The notes below the pieces were generated by a model. The model did no database searches and had not been told where the DNA came from. It saw only the letters and a program-made list of their open reading frames with translations. From Halomonas beimenensis (GTDB lineage Bacteria > Pseudomonadota > Gammaproteobacteria > Pseudomonadales > Halomonadaceae): 64,000 nt of DNA. The stretch spans positions 1,488,001-1,552,000 of the forward strand of contig NZ_CP021435.1 in NCBI RefSeq assembly GCF_002549795.1, given 5' to 3'. Shown here piece by piece: positions 47,875 to 56,890 of the stretch. Numbering within the stretch: position 1 is the first letter of the stretch; every line of letters starts with the position of its first letter. The position numbers and the translations under genes were made by a program.

Positions 47875-48224
47875 ATCTCTCCTGCTCACGAGACGATCAA
47901 GGGCTTGATAGTGCCACAAGCGGTGGCGTCGGGTCATCGGCGCCACGGCGGATACCCAGGGGTGGGGGCGGGGGATCTCGCATTAGAGCACGCAAGGGAC
48001 GCGTCGTTCAGTCGGCCTTCAGCCATCCCCGTGCCACGGCATGCTCGAGCCGGGCGAGCAACCTCCTGAGGTGTCTTCGCGGGGGGCGGACCAGGCGTGT
48101 CTTCGTCGGCCCGGGAGCCGCATGTGCCGCCCCCCGGGCCGGTCTCTCCCGCTTTGCAATCCCGCTCCGGCGGTGCCATACCCAAGGCAGGCCCCCCTTC
48201 GTTCCCGAGCCCGCAAGGTACAGG
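47875..48224. other. 350-bp region between a small gene and the Cache-channel gene
   Basis: Contains open frames in several phases but no clear gene, repeat or terminator. Probably holds the promoter of the channel-like gene; an AAGG ribosome site ends it. Confidence 0.4.
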
Positions 48225-50369
48225 ATGCTTCCCCCGTCCGGTCCGGCACGCCTCGTCTTCATCACGGCCCTGGTCGTGGCGGTGGTCGCCTTCGCCATCG
48301 CCGCCGGCCTGATCGGGGTCGACCGCAGCACCCGTCAACAGACGACCGAGGACTGGCTGGCCCGGATCCAGCAGGAGGCCACGGCGGCCGCCGAGACGCT
48401 CGACGGTCAGATGCGCCACCTCTCCGGCCTGGCCGATGCGCTCGCCGACGAGCTGGCCAGTGGCGAGTTGCCGGTCACCCGCATCGAGGCGCGGCTCGAG
48501 TCCCTGGTGGGGGAACACCCCTATGTGTTCGGCGTCGGGATCATGTTTCGCCCCTATGCTTTCGGGCCGGATCGGCGGCTGCATGCGCCCTACATCGTCA
48601 AGCGCGACGGTGTCCATCGGATGGTTCGGGTCGAGGACGTCTACGATTACACCGAGCCCCAGCACGACTGGTACCACCAGGGGATCGCCCGGGCAGGCTG
48701 GCTGGAGCCCTTCTTCGGCCGGGCCAGCCAGGCGATGCTTGCCCTCTACTGTACTCCCTTTCGACTCCCCGAGGCGCAGCGGGTGCTCGTGACCTCCGAG
48801 ACCGATGGCACGGTCTGCATCGACTACTCGATCGAGGATGTCTGGACGCTGGTCGGCGCCCTGGACCTGGGGGATACCGGCTATGCCTTCGTCATCACCG
48901 ATCAGGGGGCCTTCGTGGCACACCCCCGGCGGGAGTATGCGCGCCGGGGACGTACCCTGTACGACATCGCCGACCGGTTGGGCGATCCGGTCCTGCGTCG
49001 GCTGGCGGAGCGGGCCACGAATCTGCAGACCGGCGCCATCGCCCATTCCAACGAGCTCACCGGCCAGGACTCCTGGATCTTCTATGGTCCCATCGAGGCG
49101 TCACAGTGGTCCCTGGCGGTGGTGGCGTTCGCCGCCGAGATTCCGCTGGACGTGGCCGACCACAAGCACCGTCAGATCCTCATCACCGTCGCCCTGATCA
49201 TCGGCGCGGTCGGCCTGATCGCCCTGCTGCTGGCCTTTCGCCTGGACGCTGCGCCGGCGCTGTGGGCCGGGAGCCTGACCATCGCCGTGCTGTTCCTGGC
49301 CGGGGTGGTGCACGTCTGGACCCTGGAGTTCGCCGAGGCGAACCGTGACCCACCGGGGGCGATCATGCTGGTCGATCGCGCCGGTATCGAGAGCTACCTC
49401 GATGGGTATGTTGAAGAGGCCCGCCGCCAGCGCTTCGACGCCCCGATCCCGGTGCCGACGGGGATGTTCATTCAGGCGATCCGCTTCCAGACGGCCCATG
49501 ACTTCGTGGTCACCGGTTTCGCCTGGCAGCGCTACCACGTACCGGAGCACGATGACCTGCGACGCGGGATCTTCTTCCCGGATGCCATCCCGGAGCAGGA
49601 CGTTCGCGAGGAGTTGTTTCGCCGCCACGAAGGGGAGAGCGAGGTGATCGGCTGGTACTTCAAGACCACCCTGCATCAGCCCTTCGATTACTCTCGTTTC
49701 CCGATCGATATCAAGACCCTGCGGTTGCGAGTCTGGCATCCGGACATGGCGCGCAACATCGTGCTGGTGCCGGAGCTGGAGGCCTATCGGCTGATCCATC
49801 CCACCGCCCTGCCGGGGATGGAGCCCGGGTTTCGGCTGCCGGGCTGGCAGGTCAAGCGCAGCTTCTTCGCCTATCGTTTCCATGACTACCGCAGCGACCT
49901 GGGGGTGCGCGGGAACGCCAAGGGTGGCGATTTCCCGGAGCTGACCTACAACGTCACCTTGCTGCGCAACATCACCGATGCCTTCATCTCCAACCAGATC
50001 CCGCTGTTCGTCGCCGCGATCATGCTGTTCGCCATGTTGATGATCGACACCCGGGAGAAGGATCGGGCCTCCCAGTTCGGTTTTACCACCTCCACGGTGC
50101 TGGCGACGGCGGCTGCAATCTTCTTCATCATCCTGCTGGCGCATATCGACGTCCGACGCCGCTATGCCGCCGAGGAGATCATGTACCTGGAGTACTACTA
50201 CTTCATTACCTACTTCACCATCGTCGCCGTCTCCCTGAACGCCTTCATGCTCATGGCACTGCGCGAGAACCGCTTCTTCCACTACCGCGACAATCTCATC
50301 CCCAAGCTGCTGTTCTGGCCGTTGCTGCACGGGGCCTTCTTCGCGGTCACGGTGTACGTCTTCCTCTGA
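48225..50369 (+). CDS. Cache-domain protein fused to a pentameric ligand-gated ion channel-like module
   Basis: A 714-aa membrane protein. A first helix (9-30) leads into a periplasmic Cache (PDC) sensor, about 35-305, with YDYTEPQHDWYHQGI and GDTGYAFVITDQGAFVAHP. Two helices (about 316-338, 345-367) bring the chain back to the periplasm. Residues 375-585 resemble the beta-rich extracellular domain of pentameric channels: VPTGMFIQAIRFQTAHDFVVTG, the cysteine-free loop FDYSRFPIDIKTLRLRVWHP, then FPELTYNVTLLRN before helix M1. Four helices M1-M4 (585-607, 617-639, 652-678, 690-712) finish it. There is no HAMP, kinase, GGDEF or chemotaxis module. Small-ligand sensing coupled to ion flow is the inferred role. 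Confidence 0.78.
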   Translation: MLPPSGPARLVFITALVVAVVAFAIAAGLIGVDRSTRQQTTEDWLARIQQEATAAAETLDGQMRHLSGLADALADELASGELPVTRIEARLESLVGEHPYVFGVGIMFRPYAFGPDRRLHAPYIVKRDGVHRMVRVEDVYDYTEPQHDWYHQGIARAGWLEPFFGRASQAMLALYCTPFRLPEAQRVLVTSETDGTVCIDYSIEDVWTLVGALDLGDTGYAFVITDQGAFVAHPRREYARRGRTLYDIADRLGDPVLRRLAERATNLQTGAIAHSNELTGQDSWIFYGPIEASQWSLAVVAFAAEIPLDVADHKHRQILITVALIIGAVGLIALLLAFRLDAAPALWAGSLTIAVLFLAGVVHVWTLEFAEANRDPPGAIMLVDRAGIESYLDGYVEEARRQRFDAPIPVPTGMFIQAIRFQTAHDFVVTGFAWQRYHVPEHDDLRRGIFFPDAIPEQDVREELFRRHEGESEVIGWYFKTTLHQPFDYSRFPIDIKTLRLRVWHPDMARNIVLVPELEAYRLIHPTALPGMEPGFRLPGWQVKRSFFAYRFHDYRSDLGVRGNAKGGDFPELTYNVTLLRNITDAFISNQIPLFVAAIMLFAMLMIDTREKDRASQFGFTTSTVLATAAAIFFIILLAHIDVRRRYAAEEIMYLEYYYFITYFTIVAVSLNAFMLMALRENRFFHYRDNLIPKLLFWPLLHGAFFAVTVYVFL

Positions 50370-50448
50370 CGCAGGAGGGCGGTTGTCGCACACAGGCGGA
50401 CCTGCCATCTGGCCTGTGGTCTCCGCCATGCCGACATCGATTCCGCCG

Positions 50449-50988
50449 TCACCAGAAGACGGGATCGTCGAAGGCCTCGACACACCGGGGCGAGCCTCTC
50501 AACGGGGTCATCTCCGCCTCGGTCAGCGACTGCCCCAGCCATCCCTCGGGGTGCTGCAGCCTGAAGGGCGCCGGCGCAAACGCCTCGCTGATCGGCTGAA
50601 AGCCCACGCGCGAGTAGTAGGCCGGGTCGCCGTAGGTCACGGCGATGTCGACCCCGGCATGGCGCAGCGCCTTCAGGGCATGCGTCAGCAGCGCGCGCCC
50701 GATGCCCTCGCCCTGACGCTCGGTCGCGACCGCCACGGGGCCGAGGACGAACACGGCCCGGTCATCCCGATCGTAGGTCAGCCGGGTAGAGATCGCCCCG
50801 GCAATGATCGTTCCCCCGGACTCGGCGAGGAAGACCTGGAGATCCGGGGCTGCCGTGCCGGTCAGCTGATGGCGCACCAGGTCGCCGATGAGCCTGCCTT
50901 CCTCCGCGCCCCCGGAGGCAGTGAAGGTTGCGGTGAACAGCTCGATGACGGCCTCTTCCCGCCCCTCGAACGCTTGTGAAAAATCCAT
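50449..50988 (-). CDS. GNAT-family N-acetyltransferase
   Basis: A 179-aa acetyltransferase with LGPVAVATERQGEGIGRALLTHALKAL as the acetyl-CoA site and the C-terminal YYSRVGFQPISEAF. This YhbS-like pattern is common among small GNATs of unknown substrate. Convergent with the channel-like gene. Confidence 0.83.
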   Translation of the reverse strand: MDFSQAFEGREEAVIELFTATFTASGGAEEGRLIGDLVRHQLTGTAAPDLQVFLAESGGTIIAGAISTRLTYDRDDRAVFVLGPVAVATERQGEGIGRALLTHALKALRHAGVDIAVTYGDPAYYSRVGFQPISEAFAPAPFRLQHPEGWLGQSLTEAEMTPLRGSPRCVEAFDDPVFW

Positions 50989-51058
50989 GGTGGGTTCTCC
51001 CTGTCGGGATGGCGGCGTCCGTCCCGGGTGCCGATGCCTCCCTCGCTCCAGATTCCAG

Positions 51059-51679
51059 CTAGCGCTCGGCCTTGCGCCGGAAGTGGGCGTACAGGAAGGC
51101 CTGGGGCCTGCCGTCCGGGGTGTGGTGCGTCTCCAGCCGGTCCCCGATCAGTTCGAAGCCCGGGCCGAGTTCGGCACGCAGGGCGGCGGCGTCGTAGCGG
51201 ACTACCTCGAGGCCGCTGCAGCGGGTGGGGCCCTGGGGGCCGAAGGTGGCGATCACCAGGTGACCGCCGGGTTTCAGGCTGCTTCTCAGTTGGCGGACAT
51301 AGGCGGTGCGTTCGTCGGTGGTGGTCAGGAAGTGAAAGACCGCCCGGTCGTGCCAGAGGCCGTAGCGTCCCGCGGGCAGGTCGGCCTCGGTGATGTCGGC
51401 CACCCGCCAGGTGACCCCTTCGGCGGCGGCGCCGAGGCGTCGCCTGGTGACCTCGAGCGCCCTGGGCGAGATGTCCAGGACGGTGAGGTCGCGATAGCCC
51501 CGGGCCAGCAGGTCGTCGACCAGGGTGGACTCCCCGCCGCCCACGTCGATGATGGCGGTACCGCGGTCCGGCGCGGCCGCCTCGATCATTTGCAGCGAGG
51601 TGGCCAGGTGGGGCTGGTACCAGCTCACCCGGTCCGGGCCTTTTTCCCGGTAGAGGGCGTCCCAATGGCGTTGTTTCAT
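51059..51679 (-). CDS. small SAM-dependent methyltransferase
   Basis: A 206-aa protein starting MKQRHWDALYREKGPDRVSWYQPH, with SAM site IIDVGGGESTLVDDLL, acidic loop LTVLDISPRAL and SLKPGGHLVIATFGP. This N-terminus marks the TehB/thiopurine-type group. A GTG one codon earlier has GGAGAG 7 bases upstream and may be the real start. Substrate unknown. Confidence 0.83.
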   Translation of the reverse strand: MKQRHWDALYREKGPDRVSWYQPHLATSLQMIEAAAPDRGTAIIDVGGGESTLVDDLLARGYRDLTVLDISPRALEVTRRRLGAAAEGVTWRVADITEADLPAGRYGLWHDRAVFHFLTTTDERTAYVRQLRSSLKPGGHLVIATFGPQGPTRCSGLEVVRYDAAALRAELGPGFELIGDRLETHHTPDGRPQAFLYAHFRRKAER

Positions 51680-51738
51680 CACGTCGAGGCTCTCCGGACA
51701 CGCGGCGGCAAGGCGAGCGGGGGCACCGGAGCCGGGCG

Positions 51739-52197
51739 TCAGCGCTCTATCCTCTCGATATCCGCCTGGTCGACCAGGTTCCATTCGCCGCTGTTGCGGT
51801 AGAGCCGCTTGCCCCGGCGCGGGTAGTCCGAGACGTCCTGGTCGAGGCGCTGGCCGATCACCAGGCAGGTCAGCGGCCCGTCGCCGTCGTTGTAGAGGTC
51901 GTGGGCCACGCCGTTGGTCGGGCAGCCGATGAAGTCGCCGGGTCCGACGGCCACTCGCCGTTCGCCCAGGGTGGCCAGGCCCCGGCCCGAGAGGACGTAG
52001 AGGCATTCCTCCTCGTAATGGTGGGCGTGGTACTCGGTGGAATAGCAGCCCGGTGCCACCCGAATCAGGTGCACGCCGAGGCGCTGCAGGCCCACGGCGT
52101 CGCCGAGGGACTTGTTGACCCGGATGGCCCGGTCATTGAGGAAGTGTTGCTTGGTCACGCCCTCCAGGGCGGCGATGTCATCGGCGGAGAGATACAT
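51739..52197 (-). CDS. cupin-domain protein
   Basis: A 152-aa single-domain cupin with metal-binding histidines and glutamate in YHAHHYEEECLYVLSGRG and the second motif GDFIGCPTNGVAHDLYN. Might be an isomerase or a metabolite-binding protein; role unknown. Same strand as the methyltransferase, 59 bp apart. Confidence 0.8.
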   Translation of the reverse strand: MYLSADDIAALEGVTKQHFLNDRAIRVNKSLGDAVGLQRLGVHLIRVAPGCYSTEYHAHHYEEECLYVLSGRGLATLGERRVAVGPGDFIGCPTNGVAHDLYNDGDGPLTCLVIGQRLDQDVSDYPRRGKRLYRNSGEWNLVDQADIERIER

Positions 52198-52290
52198 GGG
52201 CGTCCTTTCCTGCGTTGGTCTTGGCGGTGGGGGGGCGGCGCTCCGGCCACGGCCGGGCATCGGATGTGACGCCCTCCCCGGGAGAGGAGT

Positions 52291-53346
52291 TCATTCCGCG
52301 TCGTCGCCCAGGCGGACCGGGCGGAAGGTGTCGTCGAAGACCGCGTCCAGATCGAAGGTGGAGCGCTGGCCGAGGGCCTCGAAGTGCTCGGCGAGCCAGC
52401 GGTCGGCCCAGGCGCGGCCCTGGTCGTGCAGCCGCGAGACGAAGGCCCATTCCGCGTTCATCTTGCTGGAGGCGCTGAGTTCCTCGACGTCGTGCTCGGC
52501 GTGGATCAGGTGCAGGCGCATGGCCCGGAAGCGCTCGAGCTCCAGGTCCTCGGCCTCGATCAGCCGTTGCAGCAGCTGGATGCTGCGCAGCTCCTTGATC
52601 AGGCTCGAGTTGAAGGTGATCTCGTTGATGCGGTTGACGATCTCCCGGGCACAGTCGGGCAGCTTGCGACGCACCAGGGGATTGACCTGGACCACCACCA
52701 GGTCGCTGCAGCCGCGGTCGTCGACCAGCGGATAGAGCGCCGGGTTGCCGCTGTAGCCGCCGTCCCAGTAGGCCTCGCCGCCGATCTCCACGGCGGGGTA
52801 GAGATAGGGCAGGCAGGCGGAGGCCATGACGGTGTCCACGCTCAGCTCGGGCTGGCGGAAGATCGTCGCCCGCCCGGTGCGCACATTGGTGGCGGTGACG
52901 AACACCTTGACCTTGTCGCAGGCATTGACGCAGCCGAAGTCGACTTGGCGCGCGACCAGGTCGCGCAGGGGATTGATGCCCAGGGGGTTGAGGTGAGCCG
53001 GGGCGACCAGCCGGGTCAGCCCCTCGAAGAACAGGTAGCCCGGCGAGTGATCCAGGCTGTGATCGCCCATCAACCGGTCCCAGAAGGTGCGCTGAAGGGG
53101 CGAGAAGCGGGCCATCTCGCTCACCGAGCGCCAGAAGGCCGACAGCGCCTCCCGGGCGCCGTCGCGGCCTCCCTTGTAGAGGCCGTCGGCCAGGATGACG
53201 GCGTTCATGGCCCCGGCGCTGGTGCCGCTGATGGCGTCGATCTCCAGGCGGTCGTCTTCCAGGAGGCGATCCAGTACGCCCCAGGTCAGGGCGCCGTGGG
53301 AGCCGCCGCCCTGTAGCGCCAGGTCGATGCGCTTCCTTGCCGTCAT
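52291..53346 (-). CDS. patatin-like phospholipase
   Basis: Probable acyl hydrolase of lipids. The 351-aa protein has the oxyanion GGGSHG near the start, nucleophile Ser in GTSAG and the catalytic Asp in DGGYSGN, forming the Ser-Asp dyad. No signal peptide or outer-membrane domain is present, so it acts in the cytoplasm or at the inner membrane. Confidence 0.88.
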   Translation of the reverse strand: MTARKRIDLALQGGGSHGALTWGVLDRLLEDDRLEIDAISGTSAGAMNAVILADGLYKGGRDGAREALSAFWRSVSEMARFSPLQRTFWDRLMGDHSLDHSPGYLFFEGLTRLVAPAHLNPLGINPLRDLVARQVDFGCVNACDKVKVFVTATNVRTGRATIFRQPELSVDTVMASACLPYLYPAVEIGGEAYWDGGYSGNPALYPLVDDRGCSDLVVVQVNPLVRRKLPDCAREIVNRINEITFNSSLIKELRSIQLLQRLIEAEDLELERFRAMRLHLIHAEHDVEELSASSKMNAEWAFVSRLHDQGRAWADRWLAEHFEALGQRSTFDLDAVFDDTFRPVRLGDDAE

Positions 53347-53435
53347 GCGTCCCTCCCTTGTCAGCCGGCGTTCCCGCCGTCGCGGGAGCGCGCGAACCTC
53401 GGTGCTTTCGGAGTGTCGGCGCGCGGACGAGGCGC

Positions 53436-53825
53436 TTACTCCACGTCGCCGAAGGGGCTGGCCAGCACCACCGTATAGCCGTCAGGGTCGTGCAGCCAGC
53501 ATTCCAGGTGGTTGGCCCGGGCGTTCACATGGGGCTCCTGGACGATCCAGGCGTCCATGTCGCGGGCGCGGGTCACCGCCTCATCGAACTCTTCCACCTC
53601 GAACCACAGCAGCACGCCATGGCCCGGACGCACGAAGGCGGGCTCGAGGTTGGGATGTCCATGGACCTCCCAGAGATGCAGCTGCAGGAAGAAGGTATCG
53701 TCTCCCGGCATCATCAGCTGTTCGTAGTCGCCTGCGCCGTGGACGCCCACGCAGTCGAAGAGTCGCTGGTACCACCGGCGGCTGCGCTCGATATCCTCCA
53801 CGGCGATCAATGGCTGGACACGCAT
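53436..53825 (-). CDS. VOC-family (glyoxalase/bleomycin resistance-like) protein
   Basis: A 129-aa single-domain VOC protein with VEDIERSRRWYQRLFDC, the paired strand LQLHLWEV and HLECWLHDPDGYTVVLASP near the end. Metal-site residues (His, Glu) are partly visible. Function unknown; may bind or detoxify a small ligand. Confidence 0.8.
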   Translation of the reverse strand: MRVQPLIAVEDIERSRRWYQRLFDCVGVHGAGDYEQLMMPGDDTFFLQLHLWEVHGHPNLEPAFVRPGHGVLLWFEVEEFDEAVTRARDMDAWIVQEPHVNARANHLECWLHDPDGYTVVLASPFGDVE

Positions 53826-53895
53826 CCTCGCTCTCCCGTGACCCTGAGTCTCAGCATACTCCCTTTGACCGCAGGTCTCCCGGGATGTGGCAGGG

Positions 53896-54387
53896 TCACG
53901 AGCGGTGCGTCTGTTCCAGGAGCAGCGCGCCTTCGATGGGCACGAAGCGGCTGGCCGAACGGATGAGGGCGTCGGCGGTCAGGGGCGGGACGCCATACAC
54001 CTCCACCTCGACCCCGCACCTGTCGCGCAACCGATCGACCAGCAGGGCGAAGTCGCCGTCGCCGGAGGCCAGCACCACCACGTCCGCGTCGCCGGCATGC
54101 TCCAGGGCATCCAGGGTGATGCCCACGTCCCAGTCCCCCTTGGCCGAGCCGTCGGCGCGCTGGATGAAGGGCTTGAGCTTCACCTCGAAGCCGATGGCCC
54201 GCAGGATGTTCTGGAACTGGCGTTGCTTCTCGTCGCCGCGGTCGATGGCGTAGGCAATGGCCTTGACCACCCGTCGACCCTCGGTCGCGCGGGCCCAGAG
54301 GGCGTTGTAGTCGACGTTGCGCCGGTAGGCCTGGCGGCTGGTGTAGTAGAGGTTCTGGACATCCAGCAGGATCAGCACGGTCTGCAT
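53896..54387 (-). CDS. NYN-domain (LabA/PIN-like) putative nuclease
   Basis: A 163-aa NYN domain with acidic active-site residues in LILLDVQNLYY, KGDWDVGITLDAL and VVLASGDGDFALLVDRL. Relatives are metal-dependent RNases or of unknown role. It starts at MQTVLILLDV; longer in-frame starts precede it but would extend past the downstream hairpin of the neighbouring gene. Confidence 0.85.
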   Translation of the reverse strand: MQTVLILLDVQNLYYTSRQAYRRNVDYNALWARATEGRRVVKAIAYAIDRGDEKQRQFQNILRAIGFEVKLKPFIQRADGSAKGDWDVGITLDALEHAGDADVVVLASGDGDFALLVDRLRDRCGVEVEVYGVPPLTADALIRSASRFVPIEGALLLEQTHRS

Positions 54388-54500
54388 GACGGGGCCTTGG
54401 CGAGGCGGGGGCCGCCTCAGGATGGCGGTTGGCTCGACGCGGGGCAAGTCCGGTGCATGGGGGAAGCGGCGGACAGCCGCCTGCGCCCGGTGGGGGACGA

Positions 54501-54524
54501 GCCGGCCGGAGGGATCCGGCCGGC
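54501..54524. terminator. perfect 10-bp hairpin beside the proline-racemase-family gene
   Basis: GCCGGCCGGA, loop GGGA, TCCGGCCGGC, nine bases past the stop of the gene ending at 54533. No U-run follows on the minus strand, so its terminator role is uncertain. Confidence 0.5.
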
Positions 54525-54532
54525 CCGTCGGC

Positions 54533-55582
54533 TCATTCCACCCGGTGTCGCGAGCTGAGGATATGGTGCAGGCTGCCATCCTCGACCAGCGGATCCTCCA
54601 GGTTGATCACGATGTCGGAGTGGGCCAGCACATAGGCCTTGCCGGTGATGGTGTTCTCCACCACCCGGTGGGTACCCTCCTGGCGGGTGCCGGTGAGTTC
54701 GCCGATGAAGCCGGTCTCGCGCAGCGAGACCGTCTCGAGCTTGTCGCCCGGCGCGAGGCGGCCCTCGTGGTGCATCAGCGCCAGTCGCGCCGAGGTGCCG
54801 GTACCGGTGGTGCTGCGGCAGATGACCCCGGGGTGCACGTAGGTGGTCGATCGCGAGCGATAGAAGTCGTCGGCGATCTGGTCGACCGGGCCCATGAAGT
54901 GCAGGAAGGGCAGGGGGCCCACGTCGCCCAGGGTGTAGTGGGAGAAGCCGCGCTCGGCCTGCAGGGCCTCGACGATCTTGAAGGCGCAGTCGGACAGCGC
55001 GCGTTCCTCCTCGCGCACCAGCGAGAAGCCCAGGTCGGCGGCCTCCACCAGGGCGTAGAAACCGCCGCTGTAGGCCACGCTGTAGGTCACGTCGCCGATG
55101 GTCGGCACATGGATGGTGCTGCGATAGGTGTCGATGTAGCTGGGCAGGCCCTCGCAGGTGATGGCCTCCACCACGCCGTCGACCACCTTGGCCTCGATGT
55201 GCACCTGGCCGGCCGGGGACTCGAGGATGAAGCGCTGCACGCCTTCCTGCTTGGGCACCAGGCCGGCCTCCAGCACCGCCGTGGCGGTGCAGATGGTGTT
55301 GGAGCCCGAGTAGATCGGATACCCCATCACCTCCATGATGATGTAGCCGACCTCGGCCTCGGGATCGGCGGCCGGCACGATCAGGTCCACCGACATCTCG
55401 GGAATGCCGTAGGGCTCCTCGAGCAGCAGCTTGCGCAGGCCGTCGGCGTCGTCGCGCAGGTAGTGCATCCGGTCGCGTACCGTGGTGCCCGGCAACGGGT
55501 CGATGCCGCCCAGCACGATGCGGCTCACGTCGCCGCCGGCATGGGTGTCCATCAGGCGGATCTTCAGGGCTTCCTTGCTCAT
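54533..55582 (-). CDS. proline racemase-family protein with Ser/Thr at both catalytic cysteine positions
   Basis: 349 aa, related to 4-hydroxyproline epimerase and trans-3-hydroxyproline dehydratase. The first catalytic site reads YSGSNTICTATAVLEAG, placing Ser92 where racemases have Cys and Ser94 at the following His. The second reads CRSTTGTGTSARLA, placing Thr259 at the second Cys and Cys255 at the usual Asp. Known enzymes use Cys/Cys, Ser/Cys or Cys/Thr; a Ser/Thr pair is unusual, so function is open. 4-bp coupled to the upstream MDR gene. Confidence 0.85.
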   Translation of the reverse strand: MSKEALKIRLMDTHAGGDVSRIVLGGIDPLPGTTVRDRMHYLRDDADGLRKLLLEEPYGIPEMSVDLIVPAADPEAEVGYIIMEVMGYPIYSGSNTICTATAVLEAGLVPKQEGVQRFILESPAGQVHIEAKVVDGVVEAITCEGLPSYIDTYRSTIHVPTIGDVTYSVAYSGGFYALVEAADLGFSLVREEERALSDCAFKIVEALQAERGFSHYTLGDVGPLPFLHFMGPVDQIADDFYRSRSTTYVHPGVICRSTTGTGTSARLALMHHEGRLAPGDKLETVSLRETGFIGELTGTRQEGTHRVVENTITGKAYVLAHSDIVINLEDPLVEDGSLHHILSSRHRVE

Positions 55583-56754
55583 TGGGCTTCCTCGAGGGCG
55601 AAGGGGGCGCCGTGCTGGTCCCACTCGGCATCGGGGACGATCACGATCTTGCCCAGGTAATTGCTGCCACGATTGACGAAGTACCGCTCCGCCGCGTGCA
55701 GGTCGGACAGCTTGAAGGCCGCATGCAGCACCGGCTTGAGCTGGCCGCCGCGGATCCATGCCACCAGTTGCTCGGCCTCCTCCCGGGTGCCGTGGGAGAC
55801 GCCGAAGATCTGCACCTGGTAGAGGTAGATGCGGGTCCACATGATCTCGCTGACGTTGCCGCCGCTGGCGCCGGCGATGGAGAGGCGGGGGTAGCTGGTG
55901 CGGCGGTTCATGTCGAAGATCATGGTATCGATGAAGCGGTCGGTCATGTCGCCGCCGACCAGGTCCATCACGGCGTCGATGGGTGAGCCGCCGGTCACGG
56001 CCTTCACCTTCTCGTCGAAGTCCGTCATGTCGGAGCGGTCGAGCACCGCCTCGGCGCCCAGCTCGAGCAGCGCCTGGGCCTTGTCCCGCTGGCTCAGCGC
56101 ATAGGGGATCGCCCCGACGATGCGGCACAGCTGGATCAGCGCCGTGCCCACGCCGCCGCTGGCGCCGGTGACCAGCACCCGCTCGCCCGCCCGGACGCCG
56201 GCCGCGGTCATCATGTGATAGGCGGTCTGGTAGGAGCACATGCCCATGGCCGCCAGCTCGGCGTCGGCCAGTTCCGGGTTGGGCACGTGGTGGAACTGGT
56301 CGGAGGGCACGGCGATGTACTCGGCGAAGCCGCCGTCCGCGCCGTGGCCATAGTAGTCCGGGGTCAGGTTGAGATCGCGTCGGGCGTCGGCGTAGAGGTT
56401 GAAGTCCAGCAGGCCGCGCTCGCCGATGCGCGAGGCGTCCACGCCCTCGCCCACGGCGACCACGCGGCCGACCACGTCGGCGCCCTGAATGCGGGGGAAG
56501 GTCAGGGTCGGGGAACCGCCCATGGCGAAGGAGGTGACGTCGCCCTTCTCCTTGGTGGGGTAGAGGCCCTCGCGTGCCTTGCGGTCGGTGTTGTTCTTGG
56601 CCGTGGCGGTGACCTTGACCAGTACCTCGCCGAAGTCGGGGCGGGGCGTGGGGACCGAGGCGTCATAGACGAGCTGGTCCACGTCGCCGTGACCGGTCAG
56701 CAGCATGGCCGCCATGGTGGGGGGGACTTGCTCGGGCAGGGACTCTGCACCCAT
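55579..56754 (-). CDS. MDR-family oxidoreductase, quinone oxidoreductase-like
   Basis: A 391-aa medium-chain dehydrogenase with no structural zinc cluster. It has PRIQGADVVGRVVAVGEG, DGGFAEYIAVPSD, nucleotide motif GASGGVGTALIQLC and VMDLVGGDMTD. It shares an ATGA overlap with the proline-racemase-family gene, so both probably act on one pathway; the substrate is not evident. Confidence 0.85.
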   Translation of the reverse strand: MGAESLPEQVPPTMAAMLLTGHGDVDQLVYDASVPTPRPDFGEVLVKVTATAKNNTDRKAREGLYPTKEKGDVTSFAMGGSPTLTFPRIQGADVVGRVVAVGEGVDASRIGERGLLDFNLYADARRDLNLTPDYYGHGADGGFAEYIAVPSDQFHHVPNPELADAELAAMGMCSYQTAYHMMTAAGVRAGERVLVTGASGGVGTALIQLCRIVGAIPYALSQRDKAQALLELGAEAVLDRSDMTDFDEKVKAVTGGSPIDAVMDLVGGDMTDRFIDTMIFDMNRRTSYPRLSIAGASGGNVSEIMWTRIYLYQVQIFGVSHGTREEAEQLVAWIRGGQLKPVLHAAFKLSDLHAAERYFVNRGSNYLGKIVIVPDAEWDQHGAPFALEEAQ

Positions 56755-56890
56755 CGGCTACTCCTCGCGTTGAGGTGGATTCAAGGGGCGACCATAGCAG
56801 AGTCGCGGAGTCGCACCATCGGCGGTTTTTTTCGATTTGCGGCCAGGCGGTTGGGGGTTTTTTCGGTATTGGGCGCGCGTCGGAAGGGCC

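Noticed and set aside
48225..50369. Cache protein as a chemoreceptor, kinase or diguanylate cyclase
   Set aside because: No HAMP, methyl-accepting, kinase or GGDEF module exists; the C-terminal half is a beta domain plus four helices.
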